Source of the DNA: Echinarachnius parma
Taxonomy: Eukaryota; Echinodermata; Echinoidea; Clypeasteroida; Echinarachniidae
Reading direction: 5' to 3'
Assembly: GCA_037951105.1 (NCBI GenBank)
Contig: JBAMJV010009086.1
Location: 40,553-104,552, forward strand
DNA: 64,000 nucleotides
The notes beneath the pieces were generated by a model that worked only from the letters and a program-made list of their open reading frames with translations, had not been told where the DNA came from and ran no database searches. This document shows positions 1 through 11,802 of the stretch, piece by piece. Positions within the stretch are counted from its first letter, which is position 1. Every line of letters starts with the position of its first letter. The position numbers and the translations under genes are program-made.

Positions 1-457
1 CTGACGTAGATAAAGCTATGGAGCCCGTAAACTCAGGAACAGTGGTCTGTAGTGAAATGAGCCAATCACAAAGCTGGAATCTCGGAAATCACAGTAATTT
101 TTTGTTTATCTGTTGTGATATTTTGCTAGCGAACAACATCATCAGTGATGTATTTGGATCAAATTAAACAACTTTGGCAAGATTATGTATGAAAAATTCG
201 TCGTTTTACATGAGCCGCTATACTATTATGGCATAATGCAGCGACATGCGCCCCGCGTGCATGTGAACGGACGTCAAGCCACAAGTACCGTTTAATAGCC
301 GGCGAGGACGGGCACATACGCTGTGAACATCTTCTAAAACTTATAGATAATATATACTATCAGTGATAATGCTAGTACTAATGCTACTAATAGTAATACA
401 ATAACTAATGTTGACACTCTTCGTACTGTATAATCTGGTCTACTTTAATTGTTATAG
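1..457. other. Intron sequence upstream of the first visible EGF exon
   Basis: No coding exon is seen here. The last ~130 bases (AT-rich, with recurring 'actaatgctac' and 'actgtataatctgg' text) match the 3' halves of the introns before later EGF exons. This is therefore the end of another intron of the same array, and the gene continues to the left of the window. Confidence 0.7.
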
Positions 458-586
458 ATGTGAACGAATGCACAGGGAGTAATCCTTGTGACACGATGAA
501 TGGAAATTGCACCAACACCGATGGATCGTATCAGTGTAGCTGCAACACTGGATGGAGGCTGGCTAGCAACAACTTAACTTGTGAAG
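458..586 (+). CDS. cbEGF exon 1 of 30
   Basis: A 129-nt, phase 1-1 exon encoding one 43-residue EGF module. The split first codon gives D, making the calcium-binding start D-V-N-E-C. Six cysteines are spaced C-x5-C-x6-C-x8-C-x1-C-x12-C. The third-to-fourth cysteine segment [10 protein letters not shown] fits the Asp/Asn beta-hydroxylation pattern C-x-N-x4-Y-x-C of calcium-binding EGF domains. Two N-glycosylation sequons (N-C-T and N-L-T) are present. The acceptor is ttgttatag and the donor is gtatgtgt. The downstream intron is type I, 654 nt. Secretion and calcium-dependent rigidity are family knowledge; the specific role is unknown. Confidence 0.9.
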
Positions 587-1240
587 GTATGTGTTAAAAA
601 ACTACAGACAATTCATGTCTTGTTTAGATGTCATTCAACAATAATCCCTTTGCCAGGTACAGGGTAAATGAGTGTAGAAATTTCAAGGGCGCATAATTAA
701 CAAATGCTTATCTTAACAAAATCCGTGGAAACGGCTACATTGCCCACTAGAAACACATATAACATGTTATATTTACACACTACACATTTGTAAAAATATA
801 CCGAATTTGGTTTAATATGATTTATATTCATCTCACCATTGTATGATTGTTTTAGAAAACAATAAAGTTTTGATGTTTGTGTTAAAAGATGGTATTTCAA
901 TTAAACAATATAAGTTCGAAGACCCCTGTCTAAAAGACATGCTAGAATAACGACTCTTAATTTACAATGGTAACGTACATCTATTGGCGATCGAAAATAA
1001 GTTAGACCAAAACATTTCTCCTTGAAATAAGAAAAACAAAATCGTTTTATTTTTAAAATGATCTCATAGTTTAGCTACAAAGTATACTTATACTTCTTAA
1101 AATTTCATTAACTTCACTACAATAGCGACTTCAATTACTACTGAAACTTATAATACTAACCTTACCAATAGTAATAACATAAATGATAGTAACTAACAAT
1201 ATTCTTACTCGATAATCTGGTCTACTTCAATTTGTTATAG

Positions 1241-1369
1241 ATGTGAACGAATGCACAGGGAGTAATCCTTGTGACACGATGAATGGAAATTGCACCAACA
1301 CCGATGGATCGTATCAGTGTAGCTGCAACACTGGTTGGAGGCTGGCTAGCAACAACTTAACTTGTGAAG
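1241..1369 (+). CDS. cbEGF exon 2 of 30
   Basis: Encodes the same 43 residues as exon 1, differing by a silent change before the Trp (GGT for GGA). The acceptor, donor and phase 1-1 are intact. It is followed by a 654-nt type I intron. Confidence 0.9.
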
Positions 1370-2023
1370 GTATGTGTTAAAAAACTACAGACAATTCATT
1401 TCTTGTTTAGATGTCATTCCAACAATAATCCCTTTGCCAGGTACAGGGTAAATGAGTGTAGAAATTTCAAGAGCGCATAATTAACAAATGCTTATCTTAA
1501 CAAAATCCGTGGAAACGGCTACATTGCCCACTAGTAACACAAATATAACATGTTATATTTACACATTACACATTTGTGAAAATATACCGAATTTGGTTTA
1601 ATATGAATTATATTCATCTCACCATTGTATGATTGTTTTAGAAAACAATTAAGTTTTGATGTTTGTGTTAAAAGATGGTATTTCAATTAAACAATATAAG
1701 TTCAAAGACTCCTGTCTAAAAGACATGCTTGAATAACGACTCTTAATTTACAATGGTAACGTACATGTATTGGCGATCGAAAATAAGTTAGACCAAAACA
1801 TTTCTCCTTAAAATAAGAAAAACAAAATCGTTTTATTTTTAAAATGATCTCCTAGTTTAGCTACAAAGTATACTTATACTTCTTCATATTTCATTAACTT
1901 CACTACAATAACTTCAATTACTACTGAAACTTATAATACTAACGCTACCAATAGTAATAACATATATGATAGTAACTAACAATATTCTTACTCGATAATC
2001 TGGTCTACTTCAATTTGTTATAG

Positions 2024-2152
2024 ATGTGAACGAATGCACAGGGAGTAATCCTTGTGACACGATGAATGGAAATTGCACCAACACCGATGGATCGTATCAA
2101 TGTAGATGCAACACTGGATGGAGTCTGACTAGCAACAACTTAACTTGTGAAG
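2024..2152 (+). CDS. cbEGF exon 3 of 30 (R/SLT variant)
   Basis: An intact phase 1-1 EGF exon of the variant class: Ser between cysteines 4 and 5 becomes Arg (C-R-C), and the last loop reads W-S-L-T-S instead of W-R-L-A-S. All six cysteines and the beta-hydroxylation motif are kept. It is first in a two-exon 2.1-kb unit and is followed by a 637-nt type II intron starting gtatgtgttcatag. Confidence 0.9.
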
Positions 2153-2789
2153 GTATGTGTTCATAGTGGTAGTAAAGTTCTTCTGTACTGATGAATACAC
2201 TGATATAAAATGTGATATTTAACTATGTAAAACATACCAAAGTAGAGTAAATATCAATTCGGTTCATCTCACTATTAAATGTTAGTTCTAGAAAGCATGG
2301 TCGTAGATACTTACGTAATACCTATTCATCAAGGGAGAATGAATGAATAGATCATCCCCCCAGTTGAATGGGTATCAATGACAGATCTAAAGGGACGGAT
2401 TTGTGTATAGCACAGGGTTTTAAAATTCAGATATCTGTGTTTAAAGCGGGTATTTGAATTATAGGCATAACATGCATGATATAATAACGACTGTTATTGG
2501 CAATGATAACGTTGTTGGCGATTTAAAACAAATTAGACAAATACATTTCCTCTCTTAAAATAGCAGAAGATTATTCTTTTATATAAAATTGTGGTTTCAT
2601 AGTTTAGCTAAATTTTGTATTATTATACTTTTTCATCTTGCTTTAAATTCACTATATTTACGACTTCAATAACTTCTTAAACTTATAGATAATACTATTA
2701 GTGCTTGTACTAACGCTACCAATAGTAATACAATACATAATATTAACACTCTTCGTACTGTATAATCTGGGCTACTTTAAATGTTATAG

Positions 2790-2918
2790 ATGTGAACGAA
2801 TGCACAGGGAGTAATCCTTGTGACACGATGAATGGAAATTGCACCAACACCGATGGATCGTATCAGTGTAGCTGCAACACTGGTTGGAGGCTGGCTAGCA
2901 ACAACTTAACTTGTGAAG
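2790..2918 (+). CDS. cbEGF exon 4 of 30
   Basis: A standard-class EGF module, phase 1-1, with six cysteines and D-V-N-E-C start. It is the second exon of the first 2.1-kb unit. The downstream 1,206-nt intron is type I carrying the first C-family MITE. Confidence 0.9.
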
Positions 2919-3049
2919 GTATGTGTTACAAAACTATAGACAATTTATGTCTTGTTTAAATGTCACTCCAACAATAATCCCTTTGCCAGGTACAGGGTAA
3001 ATGAGTGTAGAAATTTCAAGAGCGCATAATTAACAAATGCTTATTTTAA

Positions 3050-3596
3050 AGTCATACCTGTAAAGTGTCAGATATTGCACAAAATGACATTTGAGACTTC
3101 AATCCTACATCAATATCATTGTAAAATACAATTGAAAGATTTGTGAAAGTTTGAAAGAAAACGAACACTGTTTACCTAGTGAAAAAAACGAATATTGAGT
3201 TCATATTTTATCACCGAATACTGACGGTCTGCCATATATTTGTCGCAGTAATGAATGATCCGTTTGAGATATTCGCACCCGTGTATGTTTACACACGTAG
3301 TACAGAATTCATGGAATGTGCACTCGCTCGGCTCAAAGTTCAATCTCCGGAATGTTCTCACGCATGCTGCATGCGGACGTTCTCAGCTAGGACAATTGTA
3401 CTTTTTATCAAAAGCGCTAATCAACGTGATTGAAATAAAAGATTTAAATGATAATTATCTTCATAATAAAGGGACATTTGAAAAAAATCAAACCCTATTT
3501 TATTCTTCTTTTACCATAAGCTAAACAACACGGTAGAAGAGAAACGAGGAAGCTCCAAGTAATTTTCGTGGATTTGGACACTTTACAGGTATGACT
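3050..3596 (+). mobile_element. C-family TTAA MITE, copy 1
   Basis: A 547-bp element with perfect 20-bp terminal inverted repeats beginning AGTCATACCTGTAAAGTGTC, flanked on both sides by TTAA. Introns without it read 'ttatcttaacaaaatcc' through the site, so TTAA is the target duplication. It has no transposase. It contains 84- and 89-codon open stretches on one strand and a 61-codon stretch on the other, which recur only because the copies are recent. TTAA targets point to Kolobok- or piggyBac-type transposases. Confidence 0.85.
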
Positions 3597-4124
3597 TTAA
3601 CAAAATCCGTGGAAACGGCTACATTGCCCACTAGAAACACATATAACATGTTATATTTACACACTACACATTTGTAAAAATATACCGAATTTGGTTTAAT
3701 ATGAATTATATTCATCTCACCATTGTATGATTGTTTTAGAAAACAATTAAGTTTTGATGTTTGTGTTAAAAGATGGTATTTCAATTAAACAATATTAGTT
3801 CAAAGACTCCTGTCTAAAAGACATGCTTGAATAACGACTCTTAATTTCCAATGGTAACGTACATGTATTGGCGATCGAAAATAAGTTAGACCAAAACATT
3901 TCTCCTTAAAATAAGAAAAACAAAATCGTTTTATTTTAAAAATGATCTCATAGTTTAGCTACACAGTATACTTATACTTCTTCAAATTGCATTAACTTCA
4001 CTACAATAGCGACTTCAATTACTACTGAAACTTATAATACTAACGCTACCAATAGTAATAACATACATGATAGTAACTAACAATATTCTTACTCGATAAT
4101 CTGGTCTACTTCAATTTGTTATAG

Positions 4125-4253
4125 ATGTGAACGAATGCACAGGGAGTAATCCTTGTGACACGATGAATGGAAATTGCACCAACACCGATGGATCGTATCA
4201 ATGTAGATGCAACACTGGATGGAGTCTGACTAGCAACAACTTAACTTGTGAAG
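4125..4253 (+). CDS. cbEGF exon 5 of 30 (R/SLT variant)
   Basis: The same variant class as exon 3 (C-R-C, W-S-L-T-S), located 2,101 bp downstream of it. Open, with intact splice sites. It starts the second 2.1-kb unit and is followed by a 637-nt type II intron. Confidence 0.9.
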
Positions 4254-4890
4254 GTATGTGTTCATAGTGGTAGTAAAGTTCTTCTGTACTGATGAATACA
4301 CTGATATAAAATGTGATATTTAACTATGTAAAACATACCAAAGTAGAGTAAATATCAATTCGGTTCATCTCACTATTAAATGTTAGTTCTAGAAAGCATG
4401 GGCGTAGATACTTACGTAATACCCATTCATCAAGGGAGAATGAATGAATAGATCATCCCCCCAGTTGAATGGGTATCAATGACAGATCTAAAGGGACGGA
4501 TTTGTGTATAGCACAGGGTTTTAAAATTCAGATATCTGTGTTTAAAGCGGGTATTTGAATTATAGGCATAACATGCATGATATAATAACGACTGTTATTG
4601 GGAATGATAACGTTGTTGGCGATTTAAAACAAATTAGACAAATACATTTCCTCTCTTAAAATAGCAGAAGATTATTCTTTTATATAAAATTGTGGTTTCA
4701 TAGTTTAGCTAAATTTTGTATTATTATACTTTTTCATCTTGCTTTAAATTCACTATATTTACGACTTCAATAACTTCTTAAACTTATAGATAATACTATT
4801 GGTGCTTGTACTAACGCTACCAATAGTAATACAATACATAATATTAACACTCTTCGTACTGTATAATCTGGTCTACTTTAAATGTTATAG

Positions 4891-5019
4891 ATGTGAACGA
4901 ATGCACAGGGAGTAATCCTTGTGACACGATGAATGGAAATTGCACCAACACCGATGGATCGTATCAGTGTAGTTGTAACACTGGTTGGAGGCTGGCTAGC
5001 AACAACTTAACTTGTGAAG
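4891..5019 (+). CDS. cbEGF exon 6 of 30
   Basis: A standard EGF module using the silent AGT TGT codons at the C-S-C turn. Phase 1-1, intact sites. It is followed by a 1,205-nt intron with the second C-family MITE. Confidence 0.9.
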
Positions 5020-5150
5020 GTATGTGTTACAAAACTATAGACAATTTATGTCTTGTTTAAATGTCACTCCAACAATAATCCCTTTGCCAGGTACAGGGTA
5101 AATGAGTGTAGAAATTTCAAGAGCGCATAATTAACAAATGCTTATCTTAA

Positions 5151-5696
5151 AGTCATACCTGTAAAGTGTCAGATATTGCACAAAATGACATTTGAGACTT
5201 CAATCCTATATCAATATCATTGTAAAATACAATGAAAGATTTGTGAAAGTTTGAAAGAAAACGAACACTGTTTACCTAGTGAAAAAAACGAATATTGAGT
5301 TCATATTTTATCACCGAATACTGATGGTCTGCCATATATTTGTCGCAGTAATGAATGATCCGTTTGAGATATTCGCACCCGTGTATATTTACACACGTAG
5401 TACAGAATTCATGGAATGTGCACTCGCTCGGCTCAAAGTTCAATCTCCGGAATGTTCTCACGCATGCTGCATGCGGACGTTCTCAGCTAGGACAATTGTA
5501 CTTTTTATCAAAAGCGCTAATCAACGTGATTGAAATAAAAGATTTAAATGATAATTATCTTCATACTAAAGGGACATTTGAAAAAAATCAAACCCTATTT
5601 TATTCTTCTTTTACCATAAGCTAAACAACACGGTAGAAGAGAAACGAGGAAGCTCCAAGTAATTTTCGTGGATTTGGACACTTTACAGGTATGACT
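5151..5696 (+). mobile_element. C-family TTAA MITE, copy 2
   Basis: 546 bp, same intron position as copy 1 at +2,101 bp. It arrived by tandem duplication of the two-exon unit, not by a new insertion. Confidence 0.85.
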
Positions 5697-6224
5697 TTAA
5701 CAAAATCCGTGGAAACGGCTACATTGCCCACTAGAAACACATATAACATGTTATATTTACACACTACACATTTGTAAAAATATACCGAATTTGGTTTAAT
5801 ATGAATTATATTCATCTCACCATTGTATGATTGTTTTAGAAAACAATTAAGTTTTGATGTTTGTGTTAAAAGATGGTATTTCAATTAAACAATATTAGTT
5901 CAAAGACTCCTGTCTAAAAGACATGCTTGAATAACGACTCTTAATTTCCAATGGTAACGTACATGTATTGGCGATCGAAAATAAGTTAGACCAAAACATT
6001 TCTCCTTAAAATAAGAAAAACAAAATCGTTTTATTTTAAAAATGATCTCATAGTTTAGCTACACAGTATACTTATACTTCTTCAAATTGCATTAACTTCA
6101 CTACAATAGCGACTTCAATTACTACTGAAACTTATAATACTAACGCTACCAATAGTAATAACATACATGATAGTAACTAACAATATTCTTACTCGATAAT
6201 CTGGTCTACTTCAATTTGTTATAG

Positions 6225-6353
6225 ATGTGAACGAATGCACAGGGAGTAATCCTTGTGACACGATGAATGGAAATTGCACCAACACCGATGGATCGTATCA
6301 ATGTAGATGCAACACTGGATGGAGTCTGACTAGCAACAACTTAACTTGTGAAG
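6225..6353 (+). CDS. cbEGF exon 7 of 30 (R/SLT variant)
   Basis: An apparently identical copy of exon 5 at exactly +2,100 bp, opening the third 2.1-kb unit. Open, six cysteines, intact sites; 637-nt type II intron follows. Confidence 0.9.
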
Positions 6354-6990
6354 GTATGTGTTCATAGTGGTAGTAAAGTTCTTCTGTACTGATGAATACA
6401 CTGATATAAAATGTGATATTTAACTATGTAAAACATACCAAAGTAGAGTAAATATCAATTCGGTTCATCTCACTATTAAATGTTAGTTCTAGAAAGCATG
6501 GGCGTAGATACTTACGTAATACCCATTCATCAAGGGAGAATGAATGAATAGATCATCCCCCCAGTTGAATGGGTATCAATGACAGATCTAAAGGGACGGA
6601 TTTGTGTATAGCACAGGGTTTTAAAATTCAGATATCTGTGTTTAAAGCGGGTATTTGAATTATAGGCATAACATGCATGATATAATAACGACTGTTATTG
6701 GGAATGATAACGTTGTTGGCGATTTAAAACAAATTAGACAAATACATTTCCTCTCTTAAAATAGCAGAAGATTATTCTTTTATATAAAATTGTGGTTTCA
6801 TAGTTTAGCTAAATTTTGTATTATTATACTTTTTCATCTTGCTTTAAATTCACTATATTTACGACTTCAATAACTTCTTAAACTTATAGATAATACTATT
6901 GGTGCTTGTACTAACGCTACCAATAGTAATACAATACATAATATTAACACTCTTCGTACTGTATAATCTGGTCTACTTTAAATGTTATAG

Positions 6991-7119
6991 ATGTGAACGA
7001 ATGCACAGGGAGTAATCCTTGTGACACGATGAATGGAAATTGCACCAACACCGATGGATCGTATCAGTGTAGTTGTAACACTGGTTGGAGGCTGGCTAGC
7101 AACAACTTAACTTGTGAAG
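6991..7119 (+). CDS. cbEGF exon 8 of 30
   Basis: An apparently identical copy of exon 6 at +2,100 bp. Standard EGF module, phase 1-1. It is followed by a 1,203-nt intron with the third C-family MITE. Confidence 0.9.
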
Positions 7120-7250
7120 GTATGTGTTACAAAACTATAGACAATTTATGTCTTGTTTAAATGTCACTCCAACAATAATCCCTTTGCCAGGTACAGGGTA
7201 AATGAGTGTAGAAATTTCAAGAGCGCATAATTAACAAATGCTTATCTTAA

Positions 7251-7796
7251 AGTCATACCTGTAAAGTGTCAGATATTGCACAAAATGACATTTGAGACTT
7301 CAATCCTATATCAATATCATTGTAAAATACAATGAAAGATTTGTGAAAGTTTGAAAGAAAACGAACACTGTTTACCTAGTGAAAAAAACGAATATTGAGT
7401 TCATATTTTATCACCGAATACTGATGGTCTGCCATATATTTGTCGCAGTAATGAATGATCCGTTTGAGATATTCGCACCCGTGTATATTTACACACGTAG
7501 TACAGAATTCATGGAATGTGCACTCGCTCGGCTCAAAGTTCAATCTCCGGAATGTTCTCACGCATGCTGCATGCGGACGTTCTCAGCTAGGACAATTGTA
7601 CTTTTTATCAAAAGCGCTAATCAACGTGATTGAAATAAAAGATTTAAATGATAATTATCTTCATACTAAAGGGACATTTGAAAAAAATCAAACCCTATTT
7701 TATTTTTCTTTTACCATAAGCTAAACAACACGGTAGAAGAGAAAGGAGGAAGCTCCAAGTAATTTTCGTGGATTTGGACACTTTACAGGTATGACT
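7251..7796 (+). mobile_element. C-family TTAA MITE, copy 3
   Basis: 546 bp, +2,100 bp from copy 2 and almost identical to it. Flanking TTAA on both sides. Confidence 0.85.
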
Positions 7797-8322
7797 TTAA
7801 CAAAATCCGTGGAAACGGCTACATTGCCCTCTAGAAACACATATAACATGTTATATTTACACACTACACATTTGTAAAAATATACCGAATTTGGTTTAAT
7901 ATGAATTATATTCATCTCACCATTGTATGATTGTTTTAGAAAAAATTAAGTTTTGATGTTTGTGTTAAAAGATGGTATTTCAATTAAACAATATAAGTTC
8001 GAAGACCCCTGTCTAAAAGACATGCTAGAATAACGACTCTTAATTTACAATGGTAACGTACATCTATTGGCGATCGAAAATAAGTTAGACCAAAACATTT
8101 CTCCTAAAAATAAGAAAAACAAAATCGTTTTATTTTTAAAATGAACTCATAGTTTAGCTACAAAGTATACTTATACTTTTCAAATTCCATTAACTTCACT
8201 ACAATAGCGACTTCAATTACTACTGAAACTTATAATACTAACGCTACCAATAGTAATAACATAAATGATAGTAACTAACAATATTCTTACTCGATAATCT
8301 GGTCTACTTCAATTTGTTATAG

Positions 8323-8451
8323 ATGTGAACGAATGCACAGGGAGTAATCCTTGTGACACGATGAATGGAAATTGCACCAACACCGATGAATCGTATCAGT
8401 GTAGTTGTAACACTGGATGGAGGTTGGCTAGCAACAACTTAACTTGTGAAG
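8323..8451 (+). CDS. cbEGF exon 9 of 30 (Gly to Glu)
   Basis: A standard EGF module except that the conserved Gly in T-D-G-S-Y becomes Glu (GAA for GGA). The C-x-N-x4-Y-x-C hydroxylation pattern still holds, but that Gly is strongly favoured in cbEGF folds, so this repeat may be altered. Splice sites and frame are intact; 657-nt type I intron follows. Confidence 0.88.
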
Positions 8452-9108
8452 GTATGTGTTAAAAAACTACAGACAATTCATGTCTTGTTTAGATGTCATT
8501 CCAACAATAATCCCTTTGCCAGGTACAGGGTAAATGAGTGTAGACATTTCAAGAGCGCATAATTAACAAATGCTTATCTTAACAAAATCCGTGGAAACGG
8601 CTACATTGCCCACTAGTAACACAAATATAACATGTTATATTTACACATTACACATTTGTGAAAATATACCGAATTTGGTTTAATATGAATTATATTCATC
8701 TCACCATTGTATGATTGTTTTAGAAAACAATTAAGTTTTGATGTTTGTGTTAAAAGATGGTATTTCAATTAAACAATATTAGTTCAAAGACTCCTGTCTA
8801 AAAGACATGCTTGAATAACGACTCTTAATTTACAATGGTAACGTACATGTATTGGCGATCGAAAATAAGTTAGACCAAAACATTTCTCCTTAAAATAAGA
8901 AAAACAAAATCGTTTTATTTTTAAAATGACCTCATAGTTTAGCTACACAGTATACTTATACTTCTTCAAATTTCATTAACTTCACTACAATAGCGACTTC
9001 AATTACTACTGAAACTTATAATACTAACGCTACCAATAGTAATAACATATATGATAGTAACTAACAATATTCTTACTCGATAATCTGGTCTACTTCAATT
9101 TGTTATAG

Positions 9109-9237
9109 ATGTGAACGAATGCACAGGGAGTAATCCTTGTGACACGATGAATGGAAATTGCACCAACACCGATGGATCGTATCAGTGTAGTTGTAACACT
9201 GGATGGAGGCTGGCTAGCAACAACTTAACTTGTGAAG
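9109..9237 (+). CDS. cbEGF exon 10 of 30
   Basis: A standard EGF module. It is unusual in pairing standard-class coding sequence with a type II downstream intron (637 nt), which elsewhere mostly follows R/SLT exons. This suggests gene conversion or exchange between exon classes. Confidence 0.9.
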
Positions 9238-9874
9238 GTATGTGTTCATAGTGGTAGTAAAGTTCTTCTGTACTGATGAATACACTGATATAAAATGTGA
9301 TATTTAACTATGTAAAACATACCAAAGTAGAGTAAATATCAATTCGGTTCATCTCACTATTAAATGTTAGTTCTAGAAAGCATGGGCGTAGATACTTACG
9401 TAATACCTATTCATCAAGGGAGAATGAATGAATAGATCATCCCCCCAGTTGAATGGGTATCAATGACAGATCTAAAGGGACGGATTTGTGTATAGCACAG
9501 GGTTTTAAAATTCAGATATCTGTGTTTAAAGCGAGTATTTGAATTATAGGCATAACATGCATTATATAATAACGACTGTTATTGGGAATGATAACGTTGT
9601 TGGCGATTTAAAACAAATTAGACAAATACATTTCCTCTCTTAAAATAGCAGAAGATTATTCTTTTATATAAAATTGTGGTTTCATAGTTTAGCTAAATTT
9701 TGTATTATTATACTTTTTCATCTTGCTTTAAATTCACTATATTTACGACTTCAATAACTTCTTAAACTTATAGATAATACTATTGGTGCTTGTACTAACG
9801 CTACCAATAGTAATACAATACATAATATTAACACTCTTCGTACTGTATAATCTGGTCTACTTTAAATGTTATAG

Positions 9875-10003
9875 ATGTGAACGAATGCACAGGGAGTAAT
9901 CCTTGTGACACGATGAATGGAAATTGCACCAACACCGATGGATCGTATCAGTGTAGCTGCAACACTGGTTGGAGGCTGGCTAGCAACAACTTAACTTGTG
10001 AAG
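9875..10003 (+). CDS. cbEGF exon 11 of 30
   Basis: A standard EGF module, phase 1-1. The downstream intron is a 940-nt chimera: type I start, C-family MITE, then a switch to type II intron text near 10755. Confidence 0.9.
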
Positions 10004-10134
10004 GTATGTGTTACAAAACTATAGACAATTTATGTCTTGTTTAAATGTCACTCCAACAATAATCCCTTTGCCAGGTACAGGGTAAATGAGTGTAGAAATT
10101 TCAAGAGCGCATAATTAACAAATGCTTATCTTAA

Positions 10135-10681
10135 AGTCATACCTGTAAAGTGTCAGATATTGCACAAAATGACGTTTGAGACTTCAATCCTATATCAATA
10201 TCATTGTAAAATACAATTGAAAGATTTGTGAAAGTTTGAAAGAAAACGAACACTGTTTACCTAGTGAAAAAAACGAATATTGAGTTCATATTTTATCACC
10301 GAATACTGATCGTCTGCCATATATTTGTCGCAGTAATGAATGATCCGTTTGAGATATTCGCACCCGTGTATGTTTACAAACGTAGTACAGCATTCATGGA
10401 ATGTGCACTCGCTCGGCTCAAAGTTCAATCTCCGGAATGTTCTCACGCATGCTGCATGCGGACGTTCTCAGCTAGGACAATTGTACTTTTTATCAAAAGC
10501 GCTAATCAACGTGATTGAAATAAAAGATTTAAATGATAATTATCTTCATACTAAAGGGACATTTGAAAAAAATCAAACCCTATTTTATTCTTCTTTTACC
10601 ATAAGCTAAACAACACGGTAGAAGAGAAACGAGGAAGCTCCAAGTAATTTTCGTGGATTTGGACACTTTACAGGTATGACT
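10135..10681 (+). mobile_element. C-family TTAA MITE, copy 4
   Basis: 547 bp with both terminal repeats and TTAA flanks. About 70 bp after its right end the intron switches abruptly from type I to type II text. Confidence 0.85.
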
Positions 10682-10943
10682 TTAACAAAATCCGTGGAAA
10701 CGGCTACATTGCCCACTAGAAACACATATAACATGTTATATTTACACACTACACACTATTTTGTATTTTTGTATTATTATACTTTTTCATCTTGCTTTAA
10801 ATTCACTATATTTACGACTTCAATAACTTCTTAAACTTATAGATAATACTATTAGTGCTTGTACTAACGCTACCAATAGTAATACAATACATAATATTAA
10901 CACTCTTCGTACTGTATAATCTGGGCTACTTTAAATGTTATAG

Positions 10944-11072
10944 ATGTGAACGAATGCACAGGGAGTAATCCTTGTGACACGATGAATGGAAATTGCACCA
11001 ACACCGATGGATCGTATCAGTGTAGCTGCAACACTGGTTGGAGGCTGGCTAGCAACAACTTAACTTGTGAAG
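10944..11072 (+). CDS. cbEGF exon 12 of 30
   Basis: A standard EGF module, phase 1-1, 1,069 bp after exon 11. It is followed by a 1,395-nt intron holding a C-family MITE that itself carries the 192-bp hammerhead-like insert. Confidence 0.9.
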
Positions 11073-11610
11073 GTATGTGTTACAAAACTATAGACAATTT
11101 ATGTCTTGTTTAAATGTCACTCCAACAATAATCCCTTTGCCAGGTACAGGGTAAATGAGTGTAGAAATTTCAAGAGCGCATAATTAACAAATGCTTATCT
11201 TAAAGTCATACCTGTAAAGTGTCAGATATTGCACAAAATGACATTTGAGACTTCAATCCTATATCAATATCATTGTAAAATACAATTGAAAGATTTGTGA
11301 AAGTTTGAAAGAAAACGAACACTGTTTACCTAGTGAAAAAAACGAATATTGAGTTCATATTTTATCACCGAATACTGATGGTCTGCCATATATTTGTCGC
11401 AGTAATGAATGATCCGTTTGAGATATTCGCACCCGTGTATATTTACACACGTAGTACAGAATTCATGGAATGTGCACTCGCTCGGCTCAAAGTTCAATCT
11501 CCGGAATGTTCTCACGCATGCTGCATGCGGACGTTCTCAGCTAGGACAATTGTACTTTTTATCAAAAGCGCTAATCAACGTGATTGAAATAAAAAATTTA
11601 AATGATAATT

Positions 11611-11802
11611 AAAGATTTAAATGGCAGCGCGGTGTCCGCACCGAACGATACTGCACAGAAACCTCGCAGGCGGTATATAACACGCTCGCAGCGCAGCGCT
11701 CAGTCCACATTGCCAGATGAAGGCTAGCAGTTCGCAGCCGAAACGTCGCAATACACTAGTTTGTATACATCGTGAGACAACCGATCTATTTGTTCTTTTT
11801 TC
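11611..11802 (+). mobile_element. 192-bp GC-rich insert in a C MITE, copy 1
   Basis: Present in three C elements and absent from eight, so the borders are clear. It is flanked by AATT on both sides, a possible 4-bp target duplication. Its GC content is much higher than the surrounding intron. It contains a TATA-like run (gtatataac) and a hammerhead-like motif at 11709-11752. Short repeats with a hammerhead are known from Penelope-like retroelements and retrozymes, so a truncated copy of such an element is likely, though no protein is encoded here. Confidence 0.6.
11709..11752 (+). ncRNA. Hammerhead-ribozyme-like motif, copy 1
   Basis: In order: ATTGC (stem I, left), CAGATGA (core; consensus CTGATGA), GGCT and AGCC (stem II arms around a 10-nt loop), GAAA, an AC/GT pair with no loop in place of stem III, C at the cleavage position, then GCAAT (stem I, right, perfect complement of ATTGC). 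A near-absent stem III is typical of the minimal hammerheads in Penelope-like elements and retrozymes. The core has A where the consensus has U at position 4, which should reduce or abolish self-cleavage, so this may be a decayed ribozyme. Confidence 0.5.

Noticed and set aside
3179..3524. Recurring 84-, 89- and 61-codon open frames repeated eleven times across the array
   Set aside because: They lie wholly inside the C-family MITE, overlap on both strands, match no known domain and recur only because the MITE was duplicated with its intron. Changes among copies do not favour silent sites.
3521..3784. Minus-strand 64-87-codon open frames between C elements and type I introns
   Set aside because: They cross the MITE border and continue into intron text in other copies, and the plus strand is the coding strand. 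They are shadows of duplicated intron sequence.
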